Assembly: GCA_036268995.1 (NCBI GenBank)
Contig: DATATB010000037.1
Location: 1-55,825 of the forward strand
DNA: 55,825 nucleotides
Direction of reading: 5' to 3'
Source of the DNA: DATATB01 sp036268995
GTDB lineage: Bacteria; Planctomycetota; Planctomycetia; Pirellulales; PNKZ01
Below, one piece after another: positions 19,756 through 29,060 of this stretch. Positions within the stretch are counted from its first letter, which is position 1; the number at the start of each line of letters is the position of its first letter. Position numbers and translations under genes: made by a program. The notes under the pieces were generated by a model, which made no database searches, was not told where the DNA came from, and saw nothing but the letters and a program-made list of their open reading frames with translations.

Positions 19756-20973
19756 TCAATCCATCCGCTGAACTAGGACGCTGCGAAATGCCTTCCGTAC
19801 TGCCTGCGCCGCCGCGGCGGTGGAAAAACCCGGTGCAAGTTCTCCGGCCGCCAGTCCTCGTGCACGAAGCTCGTCGCGGCTTTCGGTGAGCGATCGCAGC
19901 TTGTCGCCGAAATCCTGCCAATCTCTCGCCCGAAACACTTGCCCCGTCAGGCCCGGGCGAATCAGTTCGGGCGCGCAGCCTACTTGGTCGCTAACCAGTG
20001 CGGGCCGATTGCACGCGAACGCCTCGTTGACGGCTAGTCCCCATGTCTCCCAACGAATCGAGGGTAAAACCAGTAGGTCGCCCAGGCGGTAAACCACCGG
20101 CATGGTCGCCTGGTTCTGAAATGAAATCACGCGGAATCTGGCTGGATAACGGGCTGCAAGCTCCATGACTTGCGGCCGTAGCTCTCCATCGCCCACCAGT
20201 ACGCAAACCAGGGCCGGATCCGGCCACTGGGCCAGCGCACGCATCAACTCAACCGGTTGCTTCTTGGCTTCAAACTTGCCGACAAACAGCACGACTAAAT
20301 CGTCCGCCCCGATGCCAAGCTCCCCGCGCCAGCGGCGTGCTTCGCTTTCGAAGCGCTCGGTCGATGCGCGAAAACGCTCGACATCGATCGAATGGGGGCA
20401 GTGAAACAGCCGGCTCGAATCGACGCCGTATCGTTGATAGTACTGGCGATTGTGCAGGCCGACATCCAAAAAAACGGAAGGATATCGGAATATTTGCCTA
20501 AGCAGCATGGTCTTCGCCAGTCGCTTCCAGACCGGCGTCGGACTCAGCAGGTGCGAGTCGCCCCGAAACAGAACTGGGACCCCCCGGTGATAAAGGGCCC
20601 GCAAGAGCCGTAAATGGCTGGCAAACGCGTAGCCGCTGACATGCACCGCGTCGGGGCGCCAATCCAAGACTCTCTGCAGCAGGTCAGGATTTTGGACCCC
20701 CCAGAAGTGGTGTGTTCCCGGGTGTCGAGCGGTATTGGTCACGGCCTCGAACGGGTAGCCCTCGCGAAGCGGCAAGTCCCACGCTACCGGCTGCTGAAAA
20801 CCGCTGTCCCAAACCGCTTCGCGCCCATCGTGGCAGGTGAAAAAGACCCGGATTTCCAAGTCGTCGGACCGCGAAAGTTCATGGTACAAGGGAACGTAGT
20901 ATTGGATCGGGTGCGAGACGACGAAAGCCAGGCGAGGTTTCGCGATTCCGCTCGGCTTGATCGTGTGATTCAT
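19756..20973 (-). CDS. Family 4 glycosyltransferase
   Basis: GT-B glycosyltransferase of about 405 residues. It starts with PRLAFVVSHPIQYYVPLYHELS, a pattern seen in a GT4 group from polysaccharide loci. The donor domain has VVLFVGKFEAKKQPVELMRAL and the variant site RWETWGLAVNEAFACNRPALVSD in place of the more usual EGFG...EAMA. The open frame begins with a GTG at 20988 that overlaps the preceding gene by 8 bases, but the ATG at 20973 just after the stop is preferred. Donor and acceptor are unknown. Confidence 0.85.
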   Translation of the reverse strand: MNHTIKPSGIAKPRLAFVVSHPIQYYVPLYHELSRSDDLEIRVFFTCHDGREAVWDSGFQQPVAWDLPLREGYPFEAVTNTARHPGTHHFWGVQNPDLLQRVLDWRPDAVHVSGYAFASHLRLLRALYHRGVPVLFRGDSHLLSPTPVWKRLAKTMLLRQIFRYPSVFLDVGLHNRQYYQRYGVDSSRLFHCPHSIDVERFRASTERFESEARRWRGELGIGADDLVVLFVGKFEAKKQPVELMRALAQWPDPALVCVLVGDGELRPQVMELAARYPARFRVISFQNQATMPVVYRLGDLLVLPSIRWETWGLAVNEAFACNRPALVSDQVGCAPELIRPGLTGQVFRARDWQDFGDKLRSLTESRDELRARGLAAGELAPGFSTAAAAQAVRKAFRSVLVQRMD

Positions 20974-20980
20974 CTGCCGT

Positions 20981-22357
20981 TCATGCACCGGCTGGCCGCG
21001 CTTCGATGTCGCTCCCGACAGGAACGCAACGATTGAACAGTTCGACGTGACGGCGCGCCATGGCCGCAGGAAGATGCTCCGCCAGGTCGCCGGCCCGGTG
21101 GAAGGTTCGGCCCTCGACCACCTGTTGCATGAATTCTTGCAAACTGTCGGCCCATTGCTCGTTTCGTGTCGGACTGTCCTGGTCGAAATCGATTAAGTGA
21201 CCCATGTCGGGCCGAGACCTCAAGAACTCGGCAGCTGGCGAGCGGGAATGACACACGGCAAGCACTGGACGATCGAACAAAAGATAGCTGAACAGCTTCG
21301 ATGGCGTGTAGGCGGCATCATCCACTCCTAGAATGAGCAAGCCTGCCGCGCGGGACGCCAATTCCAACGAGCGAAAATACCCGACCTGCGCGGGGAACTC
21401 CTCAGCAAATCCCGGCAGGCCAGCCGCTTCGGCTGTCCGCTCCAACAGGCCCGAACCGAAGGCGGCGGCGTGCCCCGTCGTCCCGTATAACCGAACCTGA
21501 AAACGATGGAACAATTGCGGATTGCGCTGGCGCACGATCGTGGCCGCCGCGCACAGGGCTTCCCAGCCGCGGAGGCGCGTAATGGCGCCGGCGCCGACAT
21601 ACACGATTTCCAATCGTCTGTCGTCGGGCAACGGTGGCGGCTTAATCGCTTGACCATCAGGCGTTTGAGCGGCCAGGGCACGGCGTGTCGCTTCGATATC
21701 GTTGAGCGAGCCGGCAAACGGAATCGCTTCGCACCGCCCCGGCGCGAGCCACGGAAATGGCCGCCCCAGGAAAAGCTCCTGGAGTTCGTCGAGATATTTT
21801 TGCGAGACTGCCACGAGCGCCTGGGCCTGGCCGATCGCAAATCGCTGGAGAGGCTTGGCTAGCCAATTGGCCAGCATCCACTTGAGGCGCCTTTCGGTTG
21901 TCACATGCTTGGGTGTTTTCGAATACCAGGGATCCTGAAAATCGAGCACATAGGGGATTTTGAACCGAAACCACCATGGCGGCCCCAGGCAAAACAGCGA
22001 AAACTGTGTCGTGGAAAAGTAGACCAGGTCGAACCTGCCCGTTCGTAGCAACCGCGATCCCTCACGGAAGATCGGCCACCAGGCACGCCAGCCAGACGAC
22101 TCCATCCGCAGCAGGCGAAACAGCCAGGCCTGCCAGGGCGCGACCGTATGCACGAGAACTCGGTGATCGAAAAAAATGGCGCAATCGCGGTCAATTGCAG
22201 TGGGCCTTTGAAAGTCCGTGCCCGGTGTCAGGATCTCGACTTCCCAGCCGAGCTTGGGCAGCTCGTGGCAAAGAATGCGAGCACGGTGCATATCGGGATT
22301 GATGACCGGCTCGTAACTGCTGACGATGATCAGGACACGTTTGGTAGCGGTCTCCAT
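20981..22357 (-). CDS. Glycosyltransferase, GT4-like
   Basis: 458-residue GT-B type protein. N-terminal KRVLIIVSSYEPVINPDMHRARILCHELPKLGW-type start (the acceptor-domain loop), then VYFSTTQFSLFCLGPPWWFRF and YVLDFQDPWYS, which resemble group 1 transferases acting on lipid-linked oligosaccharides. The C-terminal half contains LEIVYVGAGAITRLRGWEAL and a donor site region with YTPSKLFSYLLFDRPVLAVCHSRS, a divergent form of the GT4 E-x7-E site. The internal ATG at 22357 is chosen over 22393 because the β1 strand starts there. Specificity unknown. Confidence 0.8.
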   Translation of the reverse strand: METATKRVLIIVSSYEPVINPDMHRARILCHELPKLGWEVEILTPGTDFQRPTAIDRDCAIFFDHRVLVHTVAPWQAWLFRLLRMESSGWRAWWPIFREGSRLLRTGRFDLVYFSTTQFSLFCLGPPWWFRFKIPYVLDFQDPWYSKTPKHVTTERRLKWMLANWLAKPLQRFAIGQAQALVAVSQKYLDELQELFLGRPFPWLAPGRCEAIPFAGSLNDIEATRRALAAQTPDGQAIKPPPLPDDRRLEIVYVGAGAITRLRGWEALCAAATIVRQRNPQLFHRFQVRLYGTTGHAAAFGSGLLERTAEAAGLPGFAEEFPAQVGYFRSLELASRAAGLLILGVDDAAYTPSKLFSYLLFDRPVLAVCHSRSPAAEFLRSRPDMGHLIDFDQDSPTRNEQWADSLQEFMQQVVEGRTFHRAGDLAEHLPAAMARRHVELFNRCVPVGSDIEARPAGA

Positions 22358-22406
22358 AGGGCGGCGCTTACGGGTTCCAACATGAGTGGTCAAGCGATTC
22401 GCACTA

Positions 22407-24305
22407 TCAATAGCTCATTTTGTTCGTGCGGGCCCAGGTCAGCAGATGCAGCAGCGAGAGAATGTCGGTGTAACGAACGCCGGGCCGAAACTGACAGAAC
22501 CCTTGCCAAAGTTGCCTGGCCGCATCCTGGTCGATCTGCAGCGCAGCGAAAGTATCCGCATCGGAAAAGACGCAGGAGACGACGCTCCGCAATTCGTTGC
22601 GCAACCAGAGTTCCCAGGGAAATACAAAACCCATCTTGGGCCGCCGAAACACTTCGCTGGGAAGCGGGCTAGGCAACGCGTCGAGCAACAACCGCTTCAT
22701 GCGAAACCTGCCCAGCTTCAGTTTGCCCGGCATCCGCGCCAGCGTCTCGACCAGCACGTGATCCAGCAGCGGCACGCGAACCTCGATCGAATGGGCCATG
22801 CTCATCTGGTCGGCGTCACGGAGCAGCATGTTGCCCAGGTACAGCGAAAGTTCGAGCAGCGAATGCGCATTGAGCGAATCGATGCCGGCGATCCGCGTCT
22901 CCAGGTCGCTGACAATCTCGGCCGGTAGCAGCGGTCCGGCTTCGATCGTGGCGCTCGGGCGGATGGCCTGTAGCCGGGGATGCATCATCACCTCGCGCAG
23001 AATCGCGTAGGTCGATAGCCGTGAGGGGTGATTCTGCACAATCGCCGCCAGCTTTTCGGTTCGCATGGCGCCGGGAGCCGTCCATTCCAAGAGCGGACGA
23101 GCCAGCCGCGCGAGGCAGCGGTAAAACGCGCGATCCAGCCGAGCCGCTACGCGAAACGATCCATAACCGGCAAACAATTCGTCACCGCCCAAGCCCGACA
23201 TCGCGACCTTGACGCCCGCTTCGCGGACCGCTTGAGAGATGAAATACGTGTTGATGCCATCGATCGACGGTTGGTCATACGCGGCAACCGCTTCCCCAAT
23301 CGCCGATAAAACTTTTTGCGGCGCCAATTCCAGTTCGACGTGCTCGGTGCCGAAGTGCCTGGCGATATGCCGGGCATGAATGCGCTCATCGTATTCGCGT
23401 TCGCCGAACAGGATCGAAAACGTGCGCGGCACTTGCCCTTGCGAGGCCAGGGCGGCCACCACGCTGCTCGAATCGATGCCGCCGGATAAAAAGACGCCGA
23501 CCGGAACGTCGGAAACCGTGTGCAAGGCCACAGATTCGGTCAATACGGGCCGGAGCATTTCGACCGCCTCGGCATAACGCAAGCCCCGGTGGTCCTGCTG
23601 TTCAAACGGCGGCCGCCAGTACGACACGCGCCGCGGCGGAGGCAATGCGGTGTTGCCCAGATCGAAGTGCCAATACTCGCCGGGCATCACGCTTTGTACT
23701 CCGGCCACGATCGTCCACGGGGCCGGCACCGCGCCAAAAGAGAGGTACGAGTCAATCGCCTGGCGATTCAGCTTCCGCTCGACCAGTTGGCAGGCCAAGA
23801 GCGTGCGGATTTCTGAAGCAAAGACCCAGGTGTTCGCATCGCAGCGGCAAACATACAGGGGCTTGATTCCCAGTCGATCGCGAACCAGGTACAGCCCTTG
23901 TCGCCGGCCATCGTAGATCGCCATGGCAAACATGCCGCGCAGCTCATCCAGAATCTGCGAGCCGCGCGCGACCCAACCGGCCAGCACGGTCTCGGTATCG
24001 CACTGCGAATGGAACTCCGTGTCGCCGAGCCTGGCGCGGACGGCCGCGTGATTGTAAACCTCGCCGTTGTAGACGATCCACGACCCCGATGCGGCATCGC
24101 CCATCGGCTGATGCCCGGCCGACGATAAATCCATGAACGACAGCCGCGTATGAACCAAGGCCAATCGCCAACCGGCGGCCAGATCGAGATAAACGACGCC
24201 CTCGTCCTCGGGGCCGCGGTGCCGCAAGGTGCCGAGCATGCACCGCGCCTTTTCGGGCAGGTCCATGTCGCCGCGCTGAGTCAAAATGCCCGCTACGCCA
24301 CACAT
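22407..24305 (-). CDS. asnB: Asparagine synthase-like glutamine amidotransferase
   Basis: 632-residue enzyme with a class II glutaminase domain (MCGVAGILTQRG, catalytic Cys2 after Met removal; RHRGPEDEG at 29-37; YNGEVYNH at 79-86) and a C-terminal ATP-dependent synthetase domain with the PP-loop FLSGGIDSSSVVAAL (SGGIDS 274-279) and MSGLGGDELFAGYG. It transfers ammonia from glutamine to a carboxylate. In glycan loci such enzymes are thought to amidate uronic acids or make amide-linked substituents, so true asparagine synthesis is not certain. The open frame runs 84 codons further upstream, but Cys2 must follow the start, fixing the ATG at 24303-24305. Confidence 0.9.
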   Translation of the reverse strand: MCGVAGILTQRGDMDLPEKARCMLGTLRHRGPEDEGVVYLDLAAGWRLALVHTRLSFMDLSSAGHQPMGDAASGSWIVYNGEVYNHAAVRARLGDTEFHSQCDTETVLAGWVARGSQILDELRGMFAMAIYDGRRQGLYLVRDRLGIKPLYVCRCDANTWVFASEIRTLLACQLVERKLNRQAIDSYLSFGAVPAPWTIVAGVQSVMPGEYWHFDLGNTALPPPRRVSYWRPPFEQQDHRGLRYAEAVEMLRPVLTESVALHTVSDVPVGVFLSGGIDSSSVVAALASQGQVPRTFSILFGEREYDERIHARHIARHFGTEHVELELAPQKVLSAIGEAVAAYDQPSIDGINTYFISQAVREAGVKVAMSGLGGDELFAGYGSFRVAARLDRAFYRCLARLARPLLEWTAPGAMRTEKLAAIVQNHPSRLSTYAILREVMMHPRLQAIRPSATIEAGPLLPAEIVSDLETRIAGIDSLNAHSLLELSLYLGNMLLRDADQMSMAHSIEVRVPLLDHVLVETLARMPGKLKLGRFRMKRLLLDALPSPLPSEVFRRPKMGFVFPWELWLRNELRSVVSCVFSDADTFAALQIDQDAARQLWQGFCQFRPGVRYTDILSLLHLLTWARTNKMSY

Positions 24306-24381
24306 TGGGCGATGATTTCTTACCTCTGGCTGTGCGCGGCGTCGGCCACGCCGCGTATGGGACGCTTGGACACCAACCGAA

Positions 24382-25722
24382 TCACTTGAGATCGCTTTCG
24401 CCGGCGGCAGGCTGGAGTTCAGGGTGGCAATCGTGCGAAGCCGACTGCTTGAGCGCCCGAGCCACCGAAGCCAGCAACGCGCTGGACTCCACCTCCCAGC
24501 AAAACCTGGCGCTGGCGGCCAGGGCAGCCTGCCGAGCCTGCGCGAGCCGCGAAGCATTTCCGAGCCATTCGTTGAGCACGCGAGCCAGCGATTGTGGGTC
24601 GCCGGGCGGATACAACCGGCCGGCGTCGGGCATTTGCGACAGAACCTCGCGTTGTCCCTGCGTGTCGCTCGCCGCGACTGCCAGTCCGCCGAGAATATAG
24701 TGGAACAACTTGTTTGTAACGGTCAGGTCGCGGCTCCGGCAGAAGACTTGTTCGCCGGCAAAGCCGATGTCGTGCTCCATGATTCGCGAAAGAATCGCCT
24801 GGTTGGGCACCGGCGGATGGATCTGCACCCACGAGCGGTGCGGCGACGGCGCGTGGTCGCGAATCCATTGCTGCGGATCGCTCGTCTGGCCGCGCAAGTG
24901 GACTTGTACCGGCCGCGACAGCAGCGGCAGCGCCGCGAACAAATCCTGCAGCCCGCGGTCGTAGCCGATCGTCTGAGAGAACCAGTAAATCGACGGCAGC
25001 TCGAGATCGAGGCGGTCGCTTTGCCGACCGTCGAGCGTTGCACGCTCGGCGGCCGGAAAGACATTGTAGACAACCGTCGGAGGCCGGCAGCTATACCGTT
25101 GGGCCAGGGCTTCGCTCATGGCCTGCGACGCACTCGTGCGATGCACCGCTTCGCGCAGGAGACGCGATTCCAACCGCTGAAGCAGTCGCCGCGGCCGGTT
25201 GAGCCAGGCCGCCGGAGGCAAATCTTCGGAATACCAATCTTCAAAATCCACTCCCACGCGAAAGCCTTCATCCAGCAGGCGGGCGGCCGCCCACATGCCC
25301 TGCTCCACGTGCGCGATGTAAAGATCAGCGCGCAATTGCCGCGCACGCTTCCAAAGCCGTGTGGCGGCGTAGCCCAATTGCCAACGGCTTTCTTGGCCCA
25401 ACGTTTGAAAGGCCATCCGTGCCAGCCGCGATACCGCCCTGGCCCGCCAACGCTTGAAGCGTCTTGCCAGGCCGGGGGTGGTAAAATCCAGTACCGGCTC
25501 ATACACCCAATTTCGCTGACGCATGAGTTCCACGTCGCGCCGACTGAGCTCTGCATCCACGCGAATGCCCAGGACCCGCACACGGTAACCGGCCGCGGTG
25601 AGTGCATCAGCCTCTTTGAGCACGCGCGGATTGTGGCACAAGTGCAGGCCCGAAACGATGACCACCAGCGCAGGTGGGCCCGCCTCCGAGCAGGGCTGAC
25701 GTTCAACGAGCGGCGATTTCAT
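24382..25722 (-). CDS. Glycosyltransferase, GT4-like
   Basis: 446-residue GT-B type protein. The first domain contains LVVIVSGLHLCHNPRVLKEADAL, a typical β1-loop-α1 start, and YIAHVEQGMWAAARLLDEGF. The second contains IYWFSQTIGYDRGLQDLFAAL and a donor-site region LTVTNKLFHYILGGLAVAASDTQGQREVL, in which the usual acidic pair is replaced or shifted. A TTG at 25773 would extend the protein into the previous gene; the ATG at 25722, 25 bases after that gene's stop, is preferred. Likely one of the chain-assembling transferases, specificity unknown. Confidence 0.78.
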   Translation of the reverse strand: MKSPLVERQPCSEAGPPALVVIVSGLHLCHNPRVLKEADALTAAGYRVRVLGIRVDAELSRRDVELMRQRNWVYEPVLDFTTPGLARRFKRWRARAVSRLARMAFQTLGQESRWQLGYAATRLWKRARQLRADLYIAHVEQGMWAAARLLDEGFRVGVDFEDWYSEDLPPAAWLNRPRRLLQRLESRLLREAVHRTSASQAMSEALAQRYSCRPPTVVYNVFPAAERATLDGRQSDRLDLELPSIYWFSQTIGYDRGLQDLFAALPLLSRPVQVHLRGQTSDPQQWIRDHAPSPHRSWVQIHPPVPNQAILSRIMEHDIGFAGEQVFCRSRDLTVTNKLFHYILGGLAVAASDTQGQREVLSQMPDAGRLYPPGDPQSLARVLNEWLGNASRLAQARQAALAASARFCWEVESSALLASVARALKQSASHDCHPELQPAAGESDLK

Positions 25723-25747
25723 CGGCACTGGCGCCACAGCACGTGTT

Positions 25748-26734
25748 TCAGACGAAGTCGCGGCAAATCTCAAGAAAATGGGCGGCCGCCTTTTCCAACG
25801 TCAGGCTTTCGAGTACGTACTGGCGCGGCTGAAATTGCCTCGCGGAAAGGCGGTCGAGAAACTCAGTCAGCCGGTCAGGAAAATCCGACGCGGATTGAAA
25901 ACGCACGCCGCAGCGATCATCGAAAAATGGAACACTTGTGGCCGGTATCACCGGCTGGCCCCAACTGAACCGCTGTGGGTCGAGGCAAAAGCCCTGATCC
26001 CAGGCCAGCACGGGCACGTCGCAGGATAGACACTCCTGATACGCAAAACCCTGGCTCTCGTTCTCGCAGAGGAACAGCATCGCCCGGCTGCGCGCGAGCA
26101 GCGACCGATACTTGAAATCACCGTCGCGCCCGTAATGGAGGTAACGGATGGTGGCCGTCGTCAGACCTCGTTGCGCCAGGCAGGCCTCGATCGGCTCGAT
26201 CAGCTCTCGTTCGCACTGTTCACGATTCCAGCGCACTTTGTCATAGATGAGCAGATCGATATCCTTGTGCACGCCAGGTTCGGGCCTCCATCGATCGGTC
26301 TCGATTCCTACAGGCCAAATCCGGCAGCGGTCGCCGAAAAAGGGGCGATAAACGTCATTGGCCCATGTCGAATGCTGCAGGTAAGCAACCACCGGAAACT
26401 CATTGCACAACTCGGGCCATTCGCAGGGATGCGTCATCAGTCCGATTCCCGCCACGATCGGATTAGGCCGGTCGTATCCCACCAGGCAGTCTCGGCCTCG
26501 GCCCAGAACGCCCACGCGATCGCCAGGCAGAATACGATGAAACGGAAGATTGACGTGATAGGATTCGCCCAGGCGGTCGAGTCCTTTGCACAAATTGAGG
26601 AAAACCTTTTCGACTCCTCCGGGCTGTTGAAGACCACGCAACACGCGACGTACAGCCGGCCGTATGAACCGATCGCCGGGAAACCAACGATCCCGCTTGG
26701 GCGGCTCAATGTAATACAGGCAAAGTCGACTCAT
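25748..26734 (-). CDS. Glycosyltransferase-like protein of uncertain family
   Basis: 328-residue soluble protein. It begins SRLCLYYIEPPKRDRWFPGD and later has GGVEKVFLNLCKGLDRLG, a Gly-rich loop as in GT-B enzymes. The C-terminal part has FLCENESQGFAYQECLSCDVPVLAWD, which matches the GT4 donor-site pattern E-SQGFAYQE. The first half is shorter than in most GT4 enzymes. The frame opens with a GTG at 26749, but the ATG at 26734 is preferred. The preceding gap of about 290 bp is one of the largest in the run. A transferase role is likely but not proven. Confidence 0.7.
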   Translation of the reverse strand: MSRLCLYYIEPPKRDRWFPGDRFIRPAVRRVLRGLQQPGGVEKVFLNLCKGLDRLGESYHVNLPFHRILPGDRVGVLGRGRDCLVGYDRPNPIVAGIGLMTHPCEWPELCNEFPVVAYLQHSTWANDVYRPFFGDRCRIWPVGIETDRWRPEPGVHKDIDLLIYDKVRWNREQCERELIEPIEACLAQRGLTTATIRYLHYGRDGDFKYRSLLARSRAMLFLCENESQGFAYQECLSCDVPVLAWDQGFCLDPQRFSWGQPVIPATSVPFFDDRCGVRFQSASDFPDRLTEFLDRLSARQFQPRQYVLESLTLEKAAAHFLEICRDFV

Positions 26735-27027
26735 ATTGTCTTGGCTCACCGTGAATTGAAATTCAGATCGGTCGGCGTTAAGGGCTGAGGACGATGTCCT
26801 GCAGGTAATTCCGTGGCATCGCGCCGCGAAGGCTTAACGCTTCGGTGAAAAAACTGATGTGGAAACTGCCAGTCTACTTCCAAAACGGCGGGTGAGCAAC
26901 CAGATGCCGGGCAACCTGCTGCGAGCGATTCGGCAAGCAGATCAATCTTGCGAGCCAGGGGTAGCATGGGGAAAATCCGGGCGGGTGTCGCTGAGGCTGC
27001 CGGCTCAGAATTTCAGCTTCAAAAGGC
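26735..27027. other. Largest internal gap of the operon
   Basis: No gene was recognised in these 293 bases. It contains a CTGAG/CTCAG inverted repeat (about 26989-27006), just downstream of the CgeB-like gene, and a GAATT-GA-AATTC palindrome (about 26753-26765) near the start of the next gene. Neither is followed by a clear T-run. An internal promoter or partial terminator may lie here. Confidence 0.35.
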
Positions 27028-28197
27028 TCACGACAATATCCCCAGAGCCGAACGGACCCGTTGGATGCTTTTGTCCAGCGTATGATCGCTGAGGGCTCGG
27101 CGTTGTCCTTGTCGGCGCATTCGCCGGCGTTTTGCCGGATCGGCGCTGAGCCGCTCGATTTTCTCGGCCAGCTCTTCAGCCGTATCGTACACTTCGATTT
27201 CTTGGCCCAGGTCGTAGAGCAAGTCCAGGCCCGGAGCGTTTTCGGTCAAGTAGCAGGCTCCCATCATGGGCGCCTCGATGTCGCGCAGACGCGAATACTT
27301 GTGCGGCCGCCGGAATGGATAGCGCGGATTCGGATAGCGGTTCACACCCAACAGGACGCGGCTCTGCTGGGTAATGCACACATACTCATCGCTGGAAACG
27401 GGCGCGCCGAGGTGTGGAATAAAGTGTTCCGGCGGCAGCCGATGCCGGAACTTGGATGCGACCTTATTCAACAATCCTTTCATGCCGTGCTGCTTGGTGA
27501 AGCCGATCTGGTTGCGGACCAGGCCGACCAGCCCGCGGCCGGCAGGCCGACGCGAATCGCCGGTATGCGCGCCCCAGCCCCGCCCGTGAATCTCGATCGG
27601 TGCTCCCAACCGCAGCGCCTCGCCCAGCAGTGCCTCGCGCTGTTCGTCGACCGAGCCGATGAATGTGACACCAAAATTCTCTGGATGATCCCACGTGCGT
27701 TGGGCTGGTGGCACCCAGGCGGGCATGGGGGCATGGACGTACGGCAGCCCAGCGCGGCGATACATGTCCAGCGCCTCGAGTTCCGGAACCCAATGCAAAT
27801 CGAAGGGCCGGTATTGTGCGGGCACGTCGACGAACTCGCGCACGTTGTCGCAGAAGAAATTGACGCACGGAATGCCCCAGTCGCGAATCTGCCCGATGGC
27901 CGCGACATTTACCTGATTGGGATAGAGATAGGCGAGCAACAGGTCGATCGGCTGCCGCGCTCGCAGCTCGTCGAGTTGACTGAGCGTCCGCTCCCAAGTC
28001 TGCGAGCGCCAGCGCTCGCCCGCGGCTCGATCGGGAAAGGTCAAGCCCTCGGCCCAATCCACTTGGCCTGCCTCGGCCCAGGCGTGGCCTGCCTCGGTCA
28101 ATGCGTTCTTGAGATAGGTTTCCCAGAAGCTGTAGGCAGGCACGGCATGCGGACGCAGCGCCTGCTGGCAGATCAGGAATATTCGCAATGGCTTCAT
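27028..28197 (-). CDS. CgeB-like glycosyltransferase
   Basis: 389-residue protein resembling the CgeB/spore-maturation type of GT-B glycosyltransferase. Seen: LRIFLICQQALRPHAVPAYSFWETYLKNAL at the start (amphipathic first strand and helix), VNFFCDNVREF, NFGVTFIGSVDEQREALL at the domain junction, and the C-terminal block RVLLGVNRYPN followed by RLRDIEAPMMGACYLTENAPGL and EVYDTAEELAEKIERL, a typical group 1-2 transferase ending. The start ATG overlaps the stop of the preceding FkbM gene (ATGA). Likely adds a sugar to the glycan; the donor is unknown. Confidence 0.78.
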   Translation of the reverse strand: MKPLRIFLICQQALRPHAVPAYSFWETYLKNALTEAGHAWAEAGQVDWAEGLTFPDRAAGERWRSQTWERTLSQLDELRARQPIDLLLAYLYPNQVNVAAIGQIRDWGIPCVNFFCDNVREFVDVPAQYRPFDLHWVPELEALDMYRRAGLPYVHAPMPAWVPPAQRTWDHPENFGVTFIGSVDEQREALLGEALRLGAPIEIHGRGWGAHTGDSRRPAGRGLVGLVRNQIGFTKQHGMKGLLNKVASKFRHRLPPEHFIPHLGAPVSSDEYVCITQQSRVLLGVNRYPNPRYPFRRPHKYSRLRDIEAPMMGACYLTENAPGLDLLYDLGQEIEVYDTAEELAEKIERLSADPAKRRRMRRQGQRRALSDHTLDKSIQRVRSALGILS

Positions 28198-29060
28198 GGG
28201 GCCGTCCGCAAGCGGTCGTTATCGGGCTCGCGTTTTTCGCACCACCAGTGTTCCTCGTGGTCTACGGCCAGGACATGCGTTGAGTATCCCGCCGCCTCCA
28301 GGAATTGCCGCACATCGCCGACGTCATGGCCATACTGGCCAAGCGTCGGCGGGTGGACGGACAGCAGGATCGCGGGCGAACGCTCGGCCAGGCAGCGGCG
28401 GGCACCTTCGAGCACCAGTAACTCAGCACCTTCGACGTCGCACTTCAACAGCAGCGGCCCGTCGTCCAGCACGCTGCTCTCCGGCGCGCCCAACAGACCG
28501 TCGATACTGTAGGTCGGGATCGAAGCTGGGCGGTCATGGTCGGATAAACAGATGAAGCGCGTTGCCCCCGCAGCGCTGCCGTCTTGTAGCCGCGCATCGC
28601 TCATCGCAATCGCCTCTTTCAACTGCAAGCCGGTCGGGTTGTCGGCGGCGATGAAGCCGTGGAGCGTCATCAGCCGCTGACCCGTTGCGAAGCGGCACAT
28701 ACGCTGCGCCGCCGAGACGCTGGTTGCGTTCGGATCGATCGCCAGGACGCGTGCCCGCGGCGAATGGAATAGCGCCGTGACGGAGAAAATCCCGACGGAG
28801 CAACCGATGTCGATCACCGTCCCCCCGGGATTGCGATCGAGCCATTGAATGAGCGCCGCGATCGACTCGGGTTCGTAGTTCCACCAATCAACTCCGCAGA
28901 ATTCAGACGGCATGAGCACCTGGCATTGGCCGCCTACGATGATGCGGACACCGTTGACTACCAGTCGTCGAAAGCGGGCCCGCAAGGGAGCCCAAATCCA
29001 CTCGGCCCTTTCCAGCAGGGAAAAGTGGCGAACCCGTTGTGCGATGCGATACCAAGTCAT
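28194..29060 (-). CDS. FkbM-family SAM-dependent methyltransferase
   Basis: 288-residue methyltransferase. SAM motif TVIDIGCSVGIFSV at 81-94, VLAIDPNATSVSAAQRM after it, and the FkbM block LLLKCDVEGAELLVLEGARRCL near residue 215. It probably O-methylates a sugar hydroxyl. The open frame extends 18 codons upstream, but the ATG at 29058-29060 forms a 4-base ATGA overlap with the previous gene and starts MTWYRIAQRV, so it is chosen. It is one of two FkbM genes in the operon plus a third at 10573; they differ enough to suggest different target positions. Confidence 0.85.
   Translation of the reverse strand: MTWYRIAQRVRHFSLLERAEWIWAPLRARFRRLVVNGVRIIVGGQCQVLMPSEFCGVDWWNYEPESIAALIQWLDRNPGGTVIDIGCSVGIFSVTALFHSPRARVLAIDPNATSVSAAQRMCRFATGQRLMTLHGFIAADNPTGLQLKEAIAMSDARLQDGSAAGATRFICLSDHDRPASIPTYSIDGLLGAPESSVLDDGPLLLKCDVEGAELLVLEGARRCLAERSPAILLSVHPPTLGQYGHDVGDVRQFLEAAGYSTHVLAVDHEEHWWCEKREPDNDRLRTAP

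Noticed and set aside
24424..25968. Plus-strand open frame of 514 codons
   Set aside because: It is antisense to two transferase genes with clear motifs and shows no domain or sensible composition itself.
27061..28512. Plus-strand open frame of 483 codons
   Set aside because: Antisense shadow of the CgeB-like and FkbM genes, with no recognisable motif.
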